Assembly: GCA_031291905.1 (NCBI GenBank)
Contig: JARLIC010000005.1
Location: forward strand, 1-20,366
DNA length: 20,366 nt
Reading direction: 5' to 3'
DNA from: Minisyncoccota bacterium
GTDB taxonomy: Bacteria; Patescibacteriota; Minisyncoccia; UBA6257; 2-01-FULL-56-20
Positions 7,812 through 13,460 of the stretch are shown here, piece after piece. Numbering within the stretch: the first letter of the stretch is position 1; every line of letters begins with the position of its first letter. A model generated the notes under the pieces. It searched no databases, was not told the DNA's origin, and saw only the letters and a program-made list of their open reading frames with translations. The position numbers and the translations under genes are program-made.

Positions 7812-7935
7812 CCGCGTGCGGTTGTTTTGAAAGGACGGCGTTCCGGCCTGCTGGCCGGCCGCCTTGGGTCTCGCCGCCTTCGCGGCTCCGACACACCTTT
7901 CAAAACAACCGCACGCGGCTATTTCTTCAAGATCT
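7795..7935. repeat. palindromic gene-end element 2 (40-bp perfect arms, shared core)
   Basis: A 141-nt fold-back structure. 7795-7834 is perfectly complementary to 7896-7935 (40 bp, no mismatch), with 61 nt between. The left arm holds the last lepA codons and stop (7795-7811) plus 23 nt; the right arm repeats them inverted. The interior has ACGGCGT (7835-7841), a hairpin CCGGCC-TGCT-GGCCGG (7843-7858) and the 23-nt core 7869-7891, identical to 1741-1763. Compared with element 1, the first hairpin keeps its loop but has a different, still fully paired stem. It lies between convergent genes. Confidence 0.92.
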
Positions 7936-7983
7936 TCTTTTAAGCACTCCGACCAATTTTTCTTACCATATCTTTTGGCGCAC

Positions 7984-8011
7984 AAAAAAAAGGAAGCATT
8001 TCTGCTTCCTT
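7984..8011 (-). terminator. intrinsic terminator of the DUF2934-like gene
   Basis: On the minus strand a 9-bp stem (AAGGAAGCA paired with TGCTTCCTT, 7990-8011) with a GAAA loop runs into a T tract (7990-7984). This is a classical rho-independent terminator about 20 nt after the stop at 8032. Confidence 0.85.
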
Positions 8012-8031
8012 GGGTCTTCGCTCGCGCATCT

Positions 8032-8229
8032 TTATAATATCCAGGCTTTCCACGTTGCCCCGACGAGGGCGGCGGCTTCCGCCCAATCCTGTTCCGGAGT
8101 GCCGGCCCTCCCGGTCCTTATCCGTCTTTCCCAGATGAGGTAGGCGTTCTCTCTGGTGAGGAACACGAGTCTCTCTTTGGAATCCATGTCTCGCCAGCTT
8201 TTTCCTTCGTGCTTTTCGGTGTTGTACAT
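8032..8229 (-). CDS. small DUF2934-like protein, function unknown
   Basis: A 65-residue basic protein. Residues about 18-57 (LVFLTRENAYLIWE, then a GRAGTPEQDWAEA stretch) resemble the short DUF2934 pattern of a helical AYxxWE segment, a Gly-containing turn and a DW-A segment; I judge this by eye only. Its reality is well supported by context: a strong Shine-Dalgarno AGGAGGT (8235-8241) 5 nt before the ATG, a plausible promoter at 8267-8296, and an intrinsic terminator right after the stop. Unlike most genes here it has a real leader and Shine-Dalgarno, so it may be of different origin or under different translational control. There is no signal peptide or membrane segment, so it is probably cytoplasmic. 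Confidence 0.75.
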   Translation of the reverse strand: MYNTEKHEGKSWRDMDSKERLVFLTRENAYLIWERRIRTGRAGTPEQDWAEAAALVGATWKAWIL

Positions 8230-8266
8230 TGAACACCTCCTTTATGAGATGCGGTTTGCTGGGTAA

Positions 8267-8296
8267 ACCATATCACCCGGAAGCCTATTTTATCAA
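8267..8296 (-). promoter_or_regulatory. promoter of the DUF2934-like gene
   Basis: On the minus strand: TTGATA (8296-8291), an 18-nt spacer, and TATGGT (8272-8267) with a TGn extension (TGA). The predicted start near 8260 gives a leader of about 30 nt that contains the AGGAGGT ribosome site. Confidence 0.5.
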
Positions 8297-8443
8297 GTGT
8301 GGGACAAGTTCCGTTCGAACTTCGTTCCGCACCTACATGCTGCGCCCCGGTCCTGTTCGGCAGGGTGTAATAAGTGCGCTTGTTGCCCTGTAGTATATAC
8401 CATCGAAAGGTCGCAATGATCATTAATTGCCTTTTCAACAAAC

Positions 8444-8536
8444 ATGGCCGAGAAAACATGTGCGAACTGCGGACATCCGCATACCAACAACGACGGTTCG
8501 TGCACTTGTGGCTGTAGCGAGTTCGCAAGCAAGTAG
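8444..8536 (+). CDS. 30-residue zinc-knuckle microprotein
   Basis: An ATG frame of 30 codons whose product has five cysteines in two clusters: CANCGH near the N-terminus (C6, C9, with H11 and H13) and CTCGC (C20, C22, C24). Such CxxC and CxCxC pairs suggest a tiny treble-clef or ribbon zinc site, of the kind seen in short metal-binding proteins. No partner or function can be named. The nearest upstream -10-like sequences are TAGTAT/TATATA at 8391-8399, which would give a leader of about 40 nt; no Shine-Dalgarno precedes the ATG. A strong hairpin (8546-8572) follows 9 nt after the stop, supporting a separate short transcript. An overlapping frame starting at 8416 has a better Shine-Dalgarno but no recognisable motif. 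Confidence 0.6.
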   Translation: MAEKTCANCGHPHTNNDGSCTCGCSEFASK

Positions 8537-8545
8537 ACGCTCCAA

Positions 8546-8572
8546 AACGGCCCCGATGTTCTCGGGGCCGTT
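8546..8572 (+). terminator. GC-rich hairpin after the zinc-knuckle gene
   Basis: AACGGCCCCGA (8546-8556) pairs with TCGGGGCCGTT (8562-8572) around a 5-nt loop: an 11-bp stem. No T tract follows, so it is either an atypical terminator or an mRNA 3'-stabilising hairpin. Confidence 0.5.
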
Positions 8573-8585
8573 GCATTGAACAGTC

Positions 8586-8615
8586 TTGTTTCCCGGCTCC
8601 TCTTTGCGCTACACT
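8586..8615 (+). promoter_or_regulatory. promoter of the FtsB-like gene
   Basis: TTGTTT (8586-8591), an 18-nt spacer, and TACACT (8610-8615), ending 6 nt before the ATG at 8622. This predicts a leaderless mRNA and rules out the in-frame upstream start at 8586, which lies inside the -35. Confidence 0.58.
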
Positions 8616-8621
8616 AATGGC

Positions 8622-8921
8622 ATGAAGATCGCCGCGATCGCCGTGCTCTCCGTCCTCATCATCTTCCTTGGGATACAGGTGTTTTCCTTTGTGAAGCAGT
8701 CGAACCAGCTGAGCAGCGATTATGCGAGCGTGCAGGACCGGCTTGCCAAGGCAAAAACCGATGCGGCAAACCTTGAGGAGGAGAAGCAGTACTTGGCGAA
8801 TCCGGTCAATCTGGAAAAGGAACTTCGTTCGCGGTTCAATTATGTGAATCCCGGCGAGAAGATGGTGATCATCGTGCCGCTCGGCACCTCGACGCCGAAC
8901 GCGACTTCGGTGAGCGATTGA
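8622..8921 (+). CDS. FtsB/DivIC-like septum formation initiator protein
   Basis: A 99-residue bitopic membrane protein with the layout of FtsB/DivIC: almost no cytoplasmic tail, a membrane helix at about 2-23, a heptad-like coiled coil at about 28-58 (QLSSDYASVQDRLAKAK), and the segment NPVNLEKELRSRFNYVNPGE (60-79), which matches the family pattern of a conserved region after the coil ending in PGE plus a short beta strand (MVIIVP). FtsB bridges FtsQ and FtsL in the divisome, so a partner gene may be ftsQ at 861, although the two are 7 kb apart. The ATG at 8622 was chosen over in-frame starts further upstream because the -10 ends 6 nt before it. It ends with TGA, showing that TGA is a stop in this organism. 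Confidence 0.83.
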   Translation: MKIAAIAVLSVLIIFLGIQVFSFVKQSNQLSSDYASVQDRLAKAKTDAANLEEEKQYLANPVNLEKELRSRFNYVNPGEKMVIIVPLGTSTPNATSVSD

Positions 8922-8930
8922 TGATGGTGA

Positions 8931-8958
8931 AATAAAAAAAGTGACCCTTTTGGGTCAC
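8931..8958 (-). terminator. intrinsic terminator of the DUF488 gene, overlapping its stop codon
   Basis: On the minus strand the stem GTGACCC/GGGTCAC (8958-8941) with an AAAA loop is followed by a run of seven T's (8940-8934). The TGA stop of the DUF488 gene (8957-8955) lies inside the first stem arm. Confidence 0.85.
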
Positions 8959-9374
8959 TCTATGATTATGGTGAGAGTGGGATTGATTCGCCTGCACGCT
9001 TCCGCGATGAGGCGCCGGTGGCAATATTCCGGCGTCGGTTCGATGCAGAGTATCGTGGTGACGCCGTTCCGTGCGAGCGCCGCAAGATAGTGCAGGCGTG
9101 GTTCCGCCGCGGAGGATTGCAGATGGAGGTTGAACTCCGGTTCGAAGATGCTCCAGATCTCCTCCTGGGAAAGCACCTTTCTTTTCTTCTCTCCGTAATA
9201 CCACCGAATGAGGTCATCCGGAGGCGCGAGCTCCGGCCACCATTTGTCGAAAAGATCTTCGGTGATCGCGGAGTCCGGCGTTATGCCGTCGCTCAGCGTG
9301 TGCCGGCTCATGACGGAGATGCGCAGTCCGTCACCGGGTTTTTTGCGGGTGATTTGTTCCGTATGTAGGGCCAT
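8955..9374 (-). CDS. DUF488 family protein
   Basis: A 139-residue protein with DUF488 marks. The N-terminal part has RISVMSRHTLSDG (about 18-30), and the C-terminal part has LCIEPTPEYCHRRLIAEAC (about 109-127), matching the family pattern C-E-x(4-6)-CHR followed by a helix. The middle contains WYYGEKKR. DUF488 proteins are small cytoplasmic proteins of unknown activity; the conserved Cys-His-Arg is often taken as a functional site. The start at 9374 is set by a Shine-Dalgarno AAAGGAG (9380-9386) 5 nt upstream. It is transcribed away from the AbrB operon and toward the FtsB-like gene, with its stop codon inside its own terminator stem. It and the DUF2934-like gene are the two genes here with strong Shine-Dalgarno sequences. 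Confidence 0.85.
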   Translation of the reverse strand: MALHTEQITRKKPGDGLRISVMSRHTLSDGITPDSAITEDLFDKWWPELAPPDDLIRWYYGEKKRKVLSQEEIWSIFEPEFNLHLQSSAAEPRLHYLAALARNGVTTILCIEPTPEYCHRRLIAEACRRINPTLTIIIE

Positions 9375-9404
9375 ATAAGCTCCTTTCCGCCCTTCACTGG
9401 TTTG

Positions 9405-9434
9405 ATGGTATCACGGCCGTTCGGCGTTCGTCCA
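9405..9434 (-). promoter_or_regulatory. possible promoter of the DUF488 gene
   Basis: On the minus strand: TGGACG (9434-9429), an 18-nt spacer, and TACCAT (9410-9405) with a TGn extension (TGA). Both hexamers are only four-of-six matches, so this is tentative. Confidence 0.35.
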
Positions 9435-9435
9435 G

Positions 9436-9471
9436 GGTGCAAATAAAAAGAGCGCTCCTGCGGTTTGCACC
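9436..9471. promoter_or_regulatory. inverted repeat over the AbrB operon promoter, candidate operator
   Basis: GGTGCAAA (9436-9443) and TTTGCACC (9464-9471) are perfect 8-nt inverted arms, 20 nt apart, with a smaller palindrome GAGCGCTC (9450-9457) between them. The right arm contains the -35 hexamer TTGCAC of the abrB promoter. A dimeric or tetrameric regulator, possibly the AbrB-like product itself, could bind here and block the promoter. Confidence 0.45.
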
Positions 9472-9493
9472 AAAATGGCCTTCTTGATAGTAT
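9465..9493 (+). promoter_or_regulatory. promoter of the abrB-macAB-like operon
   Basis: TTGCAC (9465-9470), a 17-nt spacer, and TAGTAT (9488-9493) with a TGn extension (TGA). The -10 ends 8 nt before the ATG at 9502. The -35 lies in an inverted repeat. Confidence 0.55.
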
Positions 9494-9501
9494 ATACACA
9501 T

Positions 9502-9744
9502 ATGAAAAGTAATAAAAAAGGTAATTTTATGCCTCCCATGTCAGAAATCTACGGGACATCAACGATTAACGAGAAGGGGCAGGTTGTTATTCCCGCGGAA
9601 GCGCGGAAAAAGCTCCATATAAGGTCGGGTGAGCGCTTCCTTGTTATAGGCACCCCTTTTGACGACGGTATTGTCATTGTAAAAGCGAAAGCCTTCACTG
9701 AGCATTTGGGGAAAATCGCCAAAATTTTGGAAGAGCGTCCATAG
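9502..9744 (+). CDS. AbrB/MazE-type swapped-hairpin DNA-binding regulator
   Basis: A small (80-residue) transition-state-regulator-like protein. The SpoVT/AbrB fold is clear from GTSTINEKGQVVIPAEARKK (residues about 18-37), followed by GERFLVIGTPFDDGIVIVK, the second half of the swapped hairpin. The C-terminal helix carries HLGKIAKILEE. It is the first gene of an operon with a MacA-like adaptor 13 nt downstream, so it probably controls the export genes and perhaps itself through the inverted repeat at 9436-9471 (inference). There are two possible starts: ATG 9502 fits the leaderless spacing from the -10, while ATG 9529 has a Shine-Dalgarno-like AAAAGG at about 9517-9522 and begins closer to the domain. 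No toxin gene of the MazF or VapC type is adjacent, which argues against an antitoxin role. Confidence 0.85.
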   Translation: MKSNKKGNFMPPMSEIYGTSTINEKGQVVIPAEARKKLHIRSGERFLVIGTPFDDGIVIVKAKAFTEHLGKIAKILEERP

Positions 9745-9757
9745 TAAAACCAACAAT

Positions 9758-11428
9758 ATGAAACAAAAAATTTTCGCATGGGTGAAGGCGCATAAAATCA
9801 TATCGGCTGCCGTTGTCGTTGTGCTCGCGATAGGTATTTTCTTTATGGTAAGTGCGGGAAGCGGATCCCCAACCCAATATGTCGTCGGGACGGTGACCAA
9901 AGGGGATCTTGTAATAACCGTGAACGGTACCGGACAGGTTGAAGCTGAAAATCAAGTAGACCTTAAGCCGCAAGGTACGACACAATCGGCATCGACCATA
10001 ACCGAGGTGGATGTCAAACAAGGAGATAAAGTGGTAAAAGGGGAACAGATCGCGGTAATCAATAATTCAAGCGCGTTGACCCAGCTTGCTCAGGCAAAGG
10101 CCAACCTTGAGAGTGCTCAGGCGAATTATAATAAAGTGGCGGCGGGGGCAACCAGCCAGAGCGTTGCGGTAAGCCAATCACAGGTTTCTTCCGCGCAGAT
10201 TTCCCTGCAGAATGCGGAACAAACATTGGTAAATCGCATTTCGAGCGCCTATAACGACGCCTTTTCGGTCGTTTTCACCAATACCAATAATTTATTCACC
10301 AATCCGCAGAGCTCAAATCCGCAATTTAGCGTTTCGGGTGGCACCATGACCGACAGCCAGCTTCAGATAAGTATCAGCAATGAAAGGCTGACCTCCCAAG
10401 GCATGTTTTCCTCGTGGAAATCCCAGATCAATAAACTTGATTCTTCGACGGGCAATATCAATGCAAGCGATCTGGCAACCGCTCTTGCGACCACAAATAC
10501 CAATCTGTCCTCGCTGAATCAATTGCTCAACGATATTCTCAATGCGCTGACCAATGATGTTTTGCCTGCTTCTGCGGGGACGAGTTATATAAGCGAGATC
10601 AATTCATCCCGCACGACAATTTCCTCGGACATCTCAAACGTCCTTTCGGCCAAGCAAAGCGTGCAAAGCGCGTCTTCGACGCTTGCGCAAAATCAGGCTT
10701 CTTATTCGCAGACAACCGCCCCGGTTCTTTCCGAAGATCTACAGACGGCTCAAGCACAAGTGGATAATGACAAAGCGGCCCTTCAAGCTGCCCAAAACAC
10801 CTACAACGAAAGTTTTATAACCGCTCCTTTCAGTGGGACTATCGCTGCCGTCGACGTCTCGGTGGGCGATGCTGCCGATACCAATACCGTTATCGCTACG
10901 ATCATCACTCCGGAACAGATCGCAAAAATATCCTTAAATGAGGTCGATGCTGCTCAGGTAAAGATTGGCGATATTGCCACCATTACCTTTAACGCATTGC
11001 CGGGTGTTACGGCAACGGGTACGGTTTCTCAGATCGATACCATCGGTACGGTTACCCAGGGGGTGGTGAGCTATAGTGCAAAGATCGTTTTCGATGCGGC
11101 CGATCAAGGAGTGAAGCCCGGAATGAGCGTTTCGGCCACGGTGGCCACCGGAAAGGACACGGCTGTTCTCTTGGTTCCGAACTCGGCGGTCTTAAGCGTG
11201 GGATCGAATTCGACGGTGCAAGTGCTTGATGGGGTTACCGGGGCAAAGGATGGCGCGACTATTTCATTGACCACCGCCCCGCACTCCGTTACGGTACAAA
11301 TAGGAGATTCCGACAACTCGAATACCGTCATTACCTCCGGCCTCACCGAAGGCGAGCTTATTGTGACGCATACCGTTACGGGCGCGACCAAGACCTCATC
11401 GGGAGGACTCTTTGGCGGCGGCGCGTAA
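9758..11428 (+). CDS. MacA/HlyD-like periplasmic adaptor of an ABC exporter
   Basis: A 556-residue membrane-fusion protein. It has one N-terminal membrane anchor (about 13-32), then the first half of a lipoyl-like domain (NGTGQVEAENQVDLKP, about 56-71; ITEVDVKQGDKVVKGEQIAV, about 81-100). A long Ala/Ser/Gln-rich helical region follows (about 105-345), much longer than in E. coli MacA (371 residues in total). Then come the second lipoyl half (ITAPFSGTIAAVDVSVGD, about 350-367) and the beta-barrel and membrane-proximal parts (VPNSAVL, TSGLTEGELIV). The protein ends in a Gly-rich LFGGGA. In organisms without an outer membrane such adaptors work with MacB-type pumps without TolC. It lies 13 nt after abrB and 11 nt before the ATPase, clearly one operon. 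No Shine-Dalgarno is visible. Base composition is less GC-rich than in the genes before 9400 or after 13550. Confidence 0.9.
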   Translation: MKQKIFAWVKAHKIISAAVVVVLAIGIFFMVSAGSGSPTQYVVGTVTKGDLVITVNGTGQVEAENQVDLKPQGTTQSASTITEVDVKQGDKVVKGEQIAVINNSSALTQLAQAKANLESAQANYNKVAAGATSQSVAVSQSQVSSAQISLQNAEQTLVNRISSAYNDAFSVVFTNTNNLFTNPQSSNPQFSVSGGTMTDSQLQISISNERLTSQGMFSSWKSQINKLDSSTGNINASDLATALATTNTNLSSLNQLLNDILNALTNDVLPASAGTSYISEINSSRTTISSDISNVLSAKQSVQSASSTLAQNQASYSQTTAPVLSEDLQTAQAQVDNDKAALQAAQNTYNESFITAPFSGTIAAVDVSVGDAADTNTVIATIITPEQIAKISLNEVDAAQVKIGDIATITFNALPGVTATGTVSQIDTIGTVTQGVVSYSAKIVFDAADQGVKPGMSVSATVATGKDTAVLLVPNSAVLSVGSNSTVQVLDGVTGAKDGATISLTTAPHSVTVQIGDSDNSNTVITSGLTEGELIVTHTVTGATKTSSGGLFGGGA

Positions 11429-11439
11429 AAATACATCCC

Positions 11440-12150
11440 ATGATTGAATGCAAGAATCTAAAAAAAACCTATGGAAGCGGCGAAGAGGAAACCCAGGCAT
11501 TAAAAGGAGTTTCGTTTTCCATTGAAGACGGGGAATTCGTTGCCATCATCGGTCCTTCGGGATCGGGGAAGTCGACGCTCATGCACATTTTAGGGTGTCT
11601 CGATACGCCAACGTCAGGGCAATATTTTCTTGACGGCAGAGACGTCTCAAAGCTTTCCGATGATCAACTCGCGGATGTCCGTTCGAGCAAGATCGGGTTC
11701 GTGTTCCAGGCGTTCAACTTGTTACCGCGCACGACGGTCATGCGCAATGTGACCTTGCCAATGGTGTATTCCGGCGTGCCCGAGGCCGAGCTTGAGCCGC
11801 GTGCTGCCGCCGCGCTTCGATCGGCCGGCCTTCCCGAAAATCGCTGGATGCATAAATCGAATCAGCTTTCGGGAGGGCAGATCCAGCGTGTGGCGATCGC
11901 GCGGTCGTTGGTGAACGATCCATCGGTCATTATGGCGGACGAGCCGACGGGAAATCTTGATTCAAGGACGGGGGAGATCGTGCTCGGAACATTTCAGCGC
12001 CTGAACAAGGAACATAAAGTTACCATTATTTTGATCACCCACGATCCAGAGACGGCTCAATGTGCGGAGCGGATCATTTTCATCAAGGATGGTCTCATCC
12101 TTGAGGACAAAAAGAACGAAGACAGAAAAAACCTTATTCAAGAGCTCTAA
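11440..12150 (+). CDS. MacB/LolD-type ABC transporter ATPase
   Basis: A 236-residue ATP-binding subunit of a type VII (mechanotransmission) ABC system. All motifs are present: Walker A GPSGSGKST (38-46), Q-loop FVFQAFNLLP (87-96), signature LSGGQIQRVAIAR (143-155), Walker B VIMADEPTGNLD (163-174) and the H-loop ITHD (199-202). FNLLP after the Q-loop and the DEPTGNLD form are typical of the MacB/LolD/FtsE group. It forms the energising half of the pump with the permease that starts 2 nt after its stop and the adaptor upstream. The MacAB family exports antibiotics, peptides, lipoproteins or siderophores; nothing here fixes the substrate. The ATG at 11440 precedes the standard N-terminus MIECKNLKKTYGSG. 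Confidence 0.95.
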   Translation: MIECKNLKKTYGSGEEETQALKGVSFSIEDGEFVAIIGPSGSGKSTLMHILGCLDTPTSGQYFLDGRDVSKLSDDQLADVRSSKIGFVFQAFNLLPRTTVMRNVTLPMVYSGVPEAELEPRAAAALRSAGLPENRWMHKSNQLSGGQIQRVAIARSLVNDPSVIMADEPTGNLDSRTGEIVLGTFQRLNKEHKVTIILITHDPETAQCAERIIFIKDGLILEDKKNEDRKNLIQEL

Positions 12151-12152
12151 AC

Positions 12153-13376
12153 ATGACCATTCGCAATTTATATCGGGAAACCGAGTCGGCGCTCCTCAGT
12201 AATAAGTCACGATCCGGACTGACCGTGCTTGGCATTGTGATCGGCATCGCTTCCGTCATCATTATGCTTGCGGTCGGGAACGGTACGAGCAGTTCGATCC
12301 AATCGAGCATTCAGGGGCTGGGTTCAAACCTGTTGACGGTTATGGCGGGGGCCCAGAAAGGGCCAGGCAGCCAGGTGTCGGGTAGCGCCGGATCGGCGCA
12401 GAGTCTCACGTTGGATGACGCGACCGCCATTCAGAGTCATGTTTCCGGGATAAAAAGCGTTTCGCCGGAAGTAAGCACCAATCAGCAGATCGTCGCGGCG
12501 AGCAAGAACACCAATACGTCGATCTATGGTGTTGAAACGGTATATGCGAGCGTGCATAACGTGGAGATGCAGGAAGGATCGTTCATTTCGGATAAGAACT
12601 TCGAACGATATGCGCGGGTCGTGGTGCTTGGTCCCACCGCGCGGGATGATCTTTTTGGTGCGGGCGCGGAAGCGATCGGCCAGACCGTCCGTATCGACAA
12701 TCTTGAGTTCACGGTCGTTGGTATTACAAAAGCAAAAGGAGGTTCGGGATTCACCAATCCAGATAGCGCCGCGTACATTCCTCTTACCACCGCCCAGCAG
12801 ATGATCACCGGTAACCAGTATCTGAGCGATATATCCGTCGAGGCGGACAGCGCGAGCGATTCACAGTCGGTGCAGGATGGTATCACTGCGTTACTTATGA
12901 AGCGGCACCGTATTTCCGATTCGGCGGATGCGGATTTTAGTATTCAGAGCCAGGCAAGTCTTTCTTCGACGCTTTCGAGCATTACCTCAATACTCACGTA
13001 TCTTCTTGCGGCAATCGCATCCATATCTCTTGTTGTGGGAGGAATCGGTATTATGAACATGATGCTCACGACCGTTACCGAAAGGACAAAAGAGATCGGT
13101 TTGCGCAAAGCAATCGGCGCGAAGGAAAAAGATATCAGCATACAATTCCTCACCGAGGCGGTCGTGCTTACCATGACCGGGGGTGTCGTTGGCGTCATTA
13201 TTGGATATGGCGTCTCGTATATCATCACATTGACCGGACTTCTTACCGCTACGGTTTCACTCTATTCCGTGTTTCTTGCGGTGGGAGTCTCCATGCTAAT
13301 CGGCATCGTGTTCGGCTATTTCCCTGCACGCCGTGCAGCGGGATTGAATCCTATCGAAGCGTTGCGATTCGAGTAA
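12153..13376 (+). CDS. MacB-type ABC transporter permease (FtsX family)
   Basis: A 407-residue permease with the MacB topology: a membrane helix at about 20-43 (SGLTVLGIVIGIASVIIM), a large extracytoplasmic MacB_PCD region (about 45-275), then three helices forming the FtsX domain (about 283-310, 330-357, 365-390). The coupling stretch after the second helix (MTTVTERTKEIGLRKAIGAK-like, about 308-326) and the C-terminal PARRAAGLNPIEALRFE are family hallmarks. It starts 2 nt after the ATPase stop, so it is translationally linked. A perfect hairpin followed by a T tract (13390-13409) ends the operon. With the separate ATPase and the adaptor it makes a complete MacAB-like tripartite pump without an outer-membrane channel, as expected in a cell lacking an outer membrane (inference). 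Confidence 0.94.
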   Translation: MTIRNLYRETESALLSNKSRSGLTVLGIVIGIASVIIMLAVGNGTSSSIQSSIQGLGSNLLTVMAGAQKGPGSQVSGSAGSAQSLTLDDATAIQSHVSGIKSVSPEVSTNQQIVAASKNTNTSIYGVETVYASVHNVEMQEGSFISDKNFERYARVVVLGPTARDDLFGAGAEAIGQTVRIDNLEFTVVGITKAKGGSGFTNPDSAAYIPLTTAQQMITGNQYLSDISVEADSASDSQSVQDGITALLMKRHRISDSADADFSIQSQASLSSTLSSITSILTYLLAAIASISLVVGGIGIMNMMLTTVTERTKEIGLRKAIGAKEKDISIQFLTEAVVLTMTGGVVGVIIGYGVSYIITLTGLLTATVSLYSVFLAVGVSMLIGIVFGYFPARRAAGLNPIEALRFE

Positions 13377-13389
13377 GCGGGTAACGGGA

Positions 13390-13409
13390 ATCGCCCGCGG
13401 GCGATTTTT
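13390..13409 (+). terminator. intrinsic terminator of the exporter operon
   Basis: A perfect palindrome ATCGCCCG/CGGGCGAT (13390-13405) runs into TTTT (13406-13409), 14 nt after the permease stop. Confidence 0.85.
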
Positions 13410-13420
13410 CTATCACAATA

Positions 13421-13460
13421 CAAACAAAACAGCCCGTCTAACGATGGGCTGTTTTGTTTG
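13421..13460. terminator. 15-bp stem-loop, bidirectional terminator abutting the tRNA
   Basis: CAAACAAAACAGCCC (13421-13435) pairs with GGGCTGTTTTGTTTG (13446-13460) around a 10-nt loop. The stem starts at the base next to the tRNA discriminator, so it ends the minus-strand tRNA transcript. The T-rich arm also suits plus-strand readthrough from the exporter operon. Confidence 0.8.

Noticed and set aside
1662..7935. The two palindromes considered as insertion sequences or ordinary rho-independent terminators
   Set aside because: They hold no transposase frame and no target-site direct repeats. The stems are far longer than terminators need, include coding bases, and lack a T tract.
8306..8322. 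Small hairpin AAGTTC-CGTTC-GAACTT upstream of the zinc-knuckle gene
   Set aside because: Only a 6-bp stem with no T tract and no known regulatory fold; it could be chance.
9502..9744. AbrB-like gene as an antitoxin of a toxin-antitoxin pair
   Set aside because: The next gene is an exporter adaptor and there is no small toxin frame on either side.
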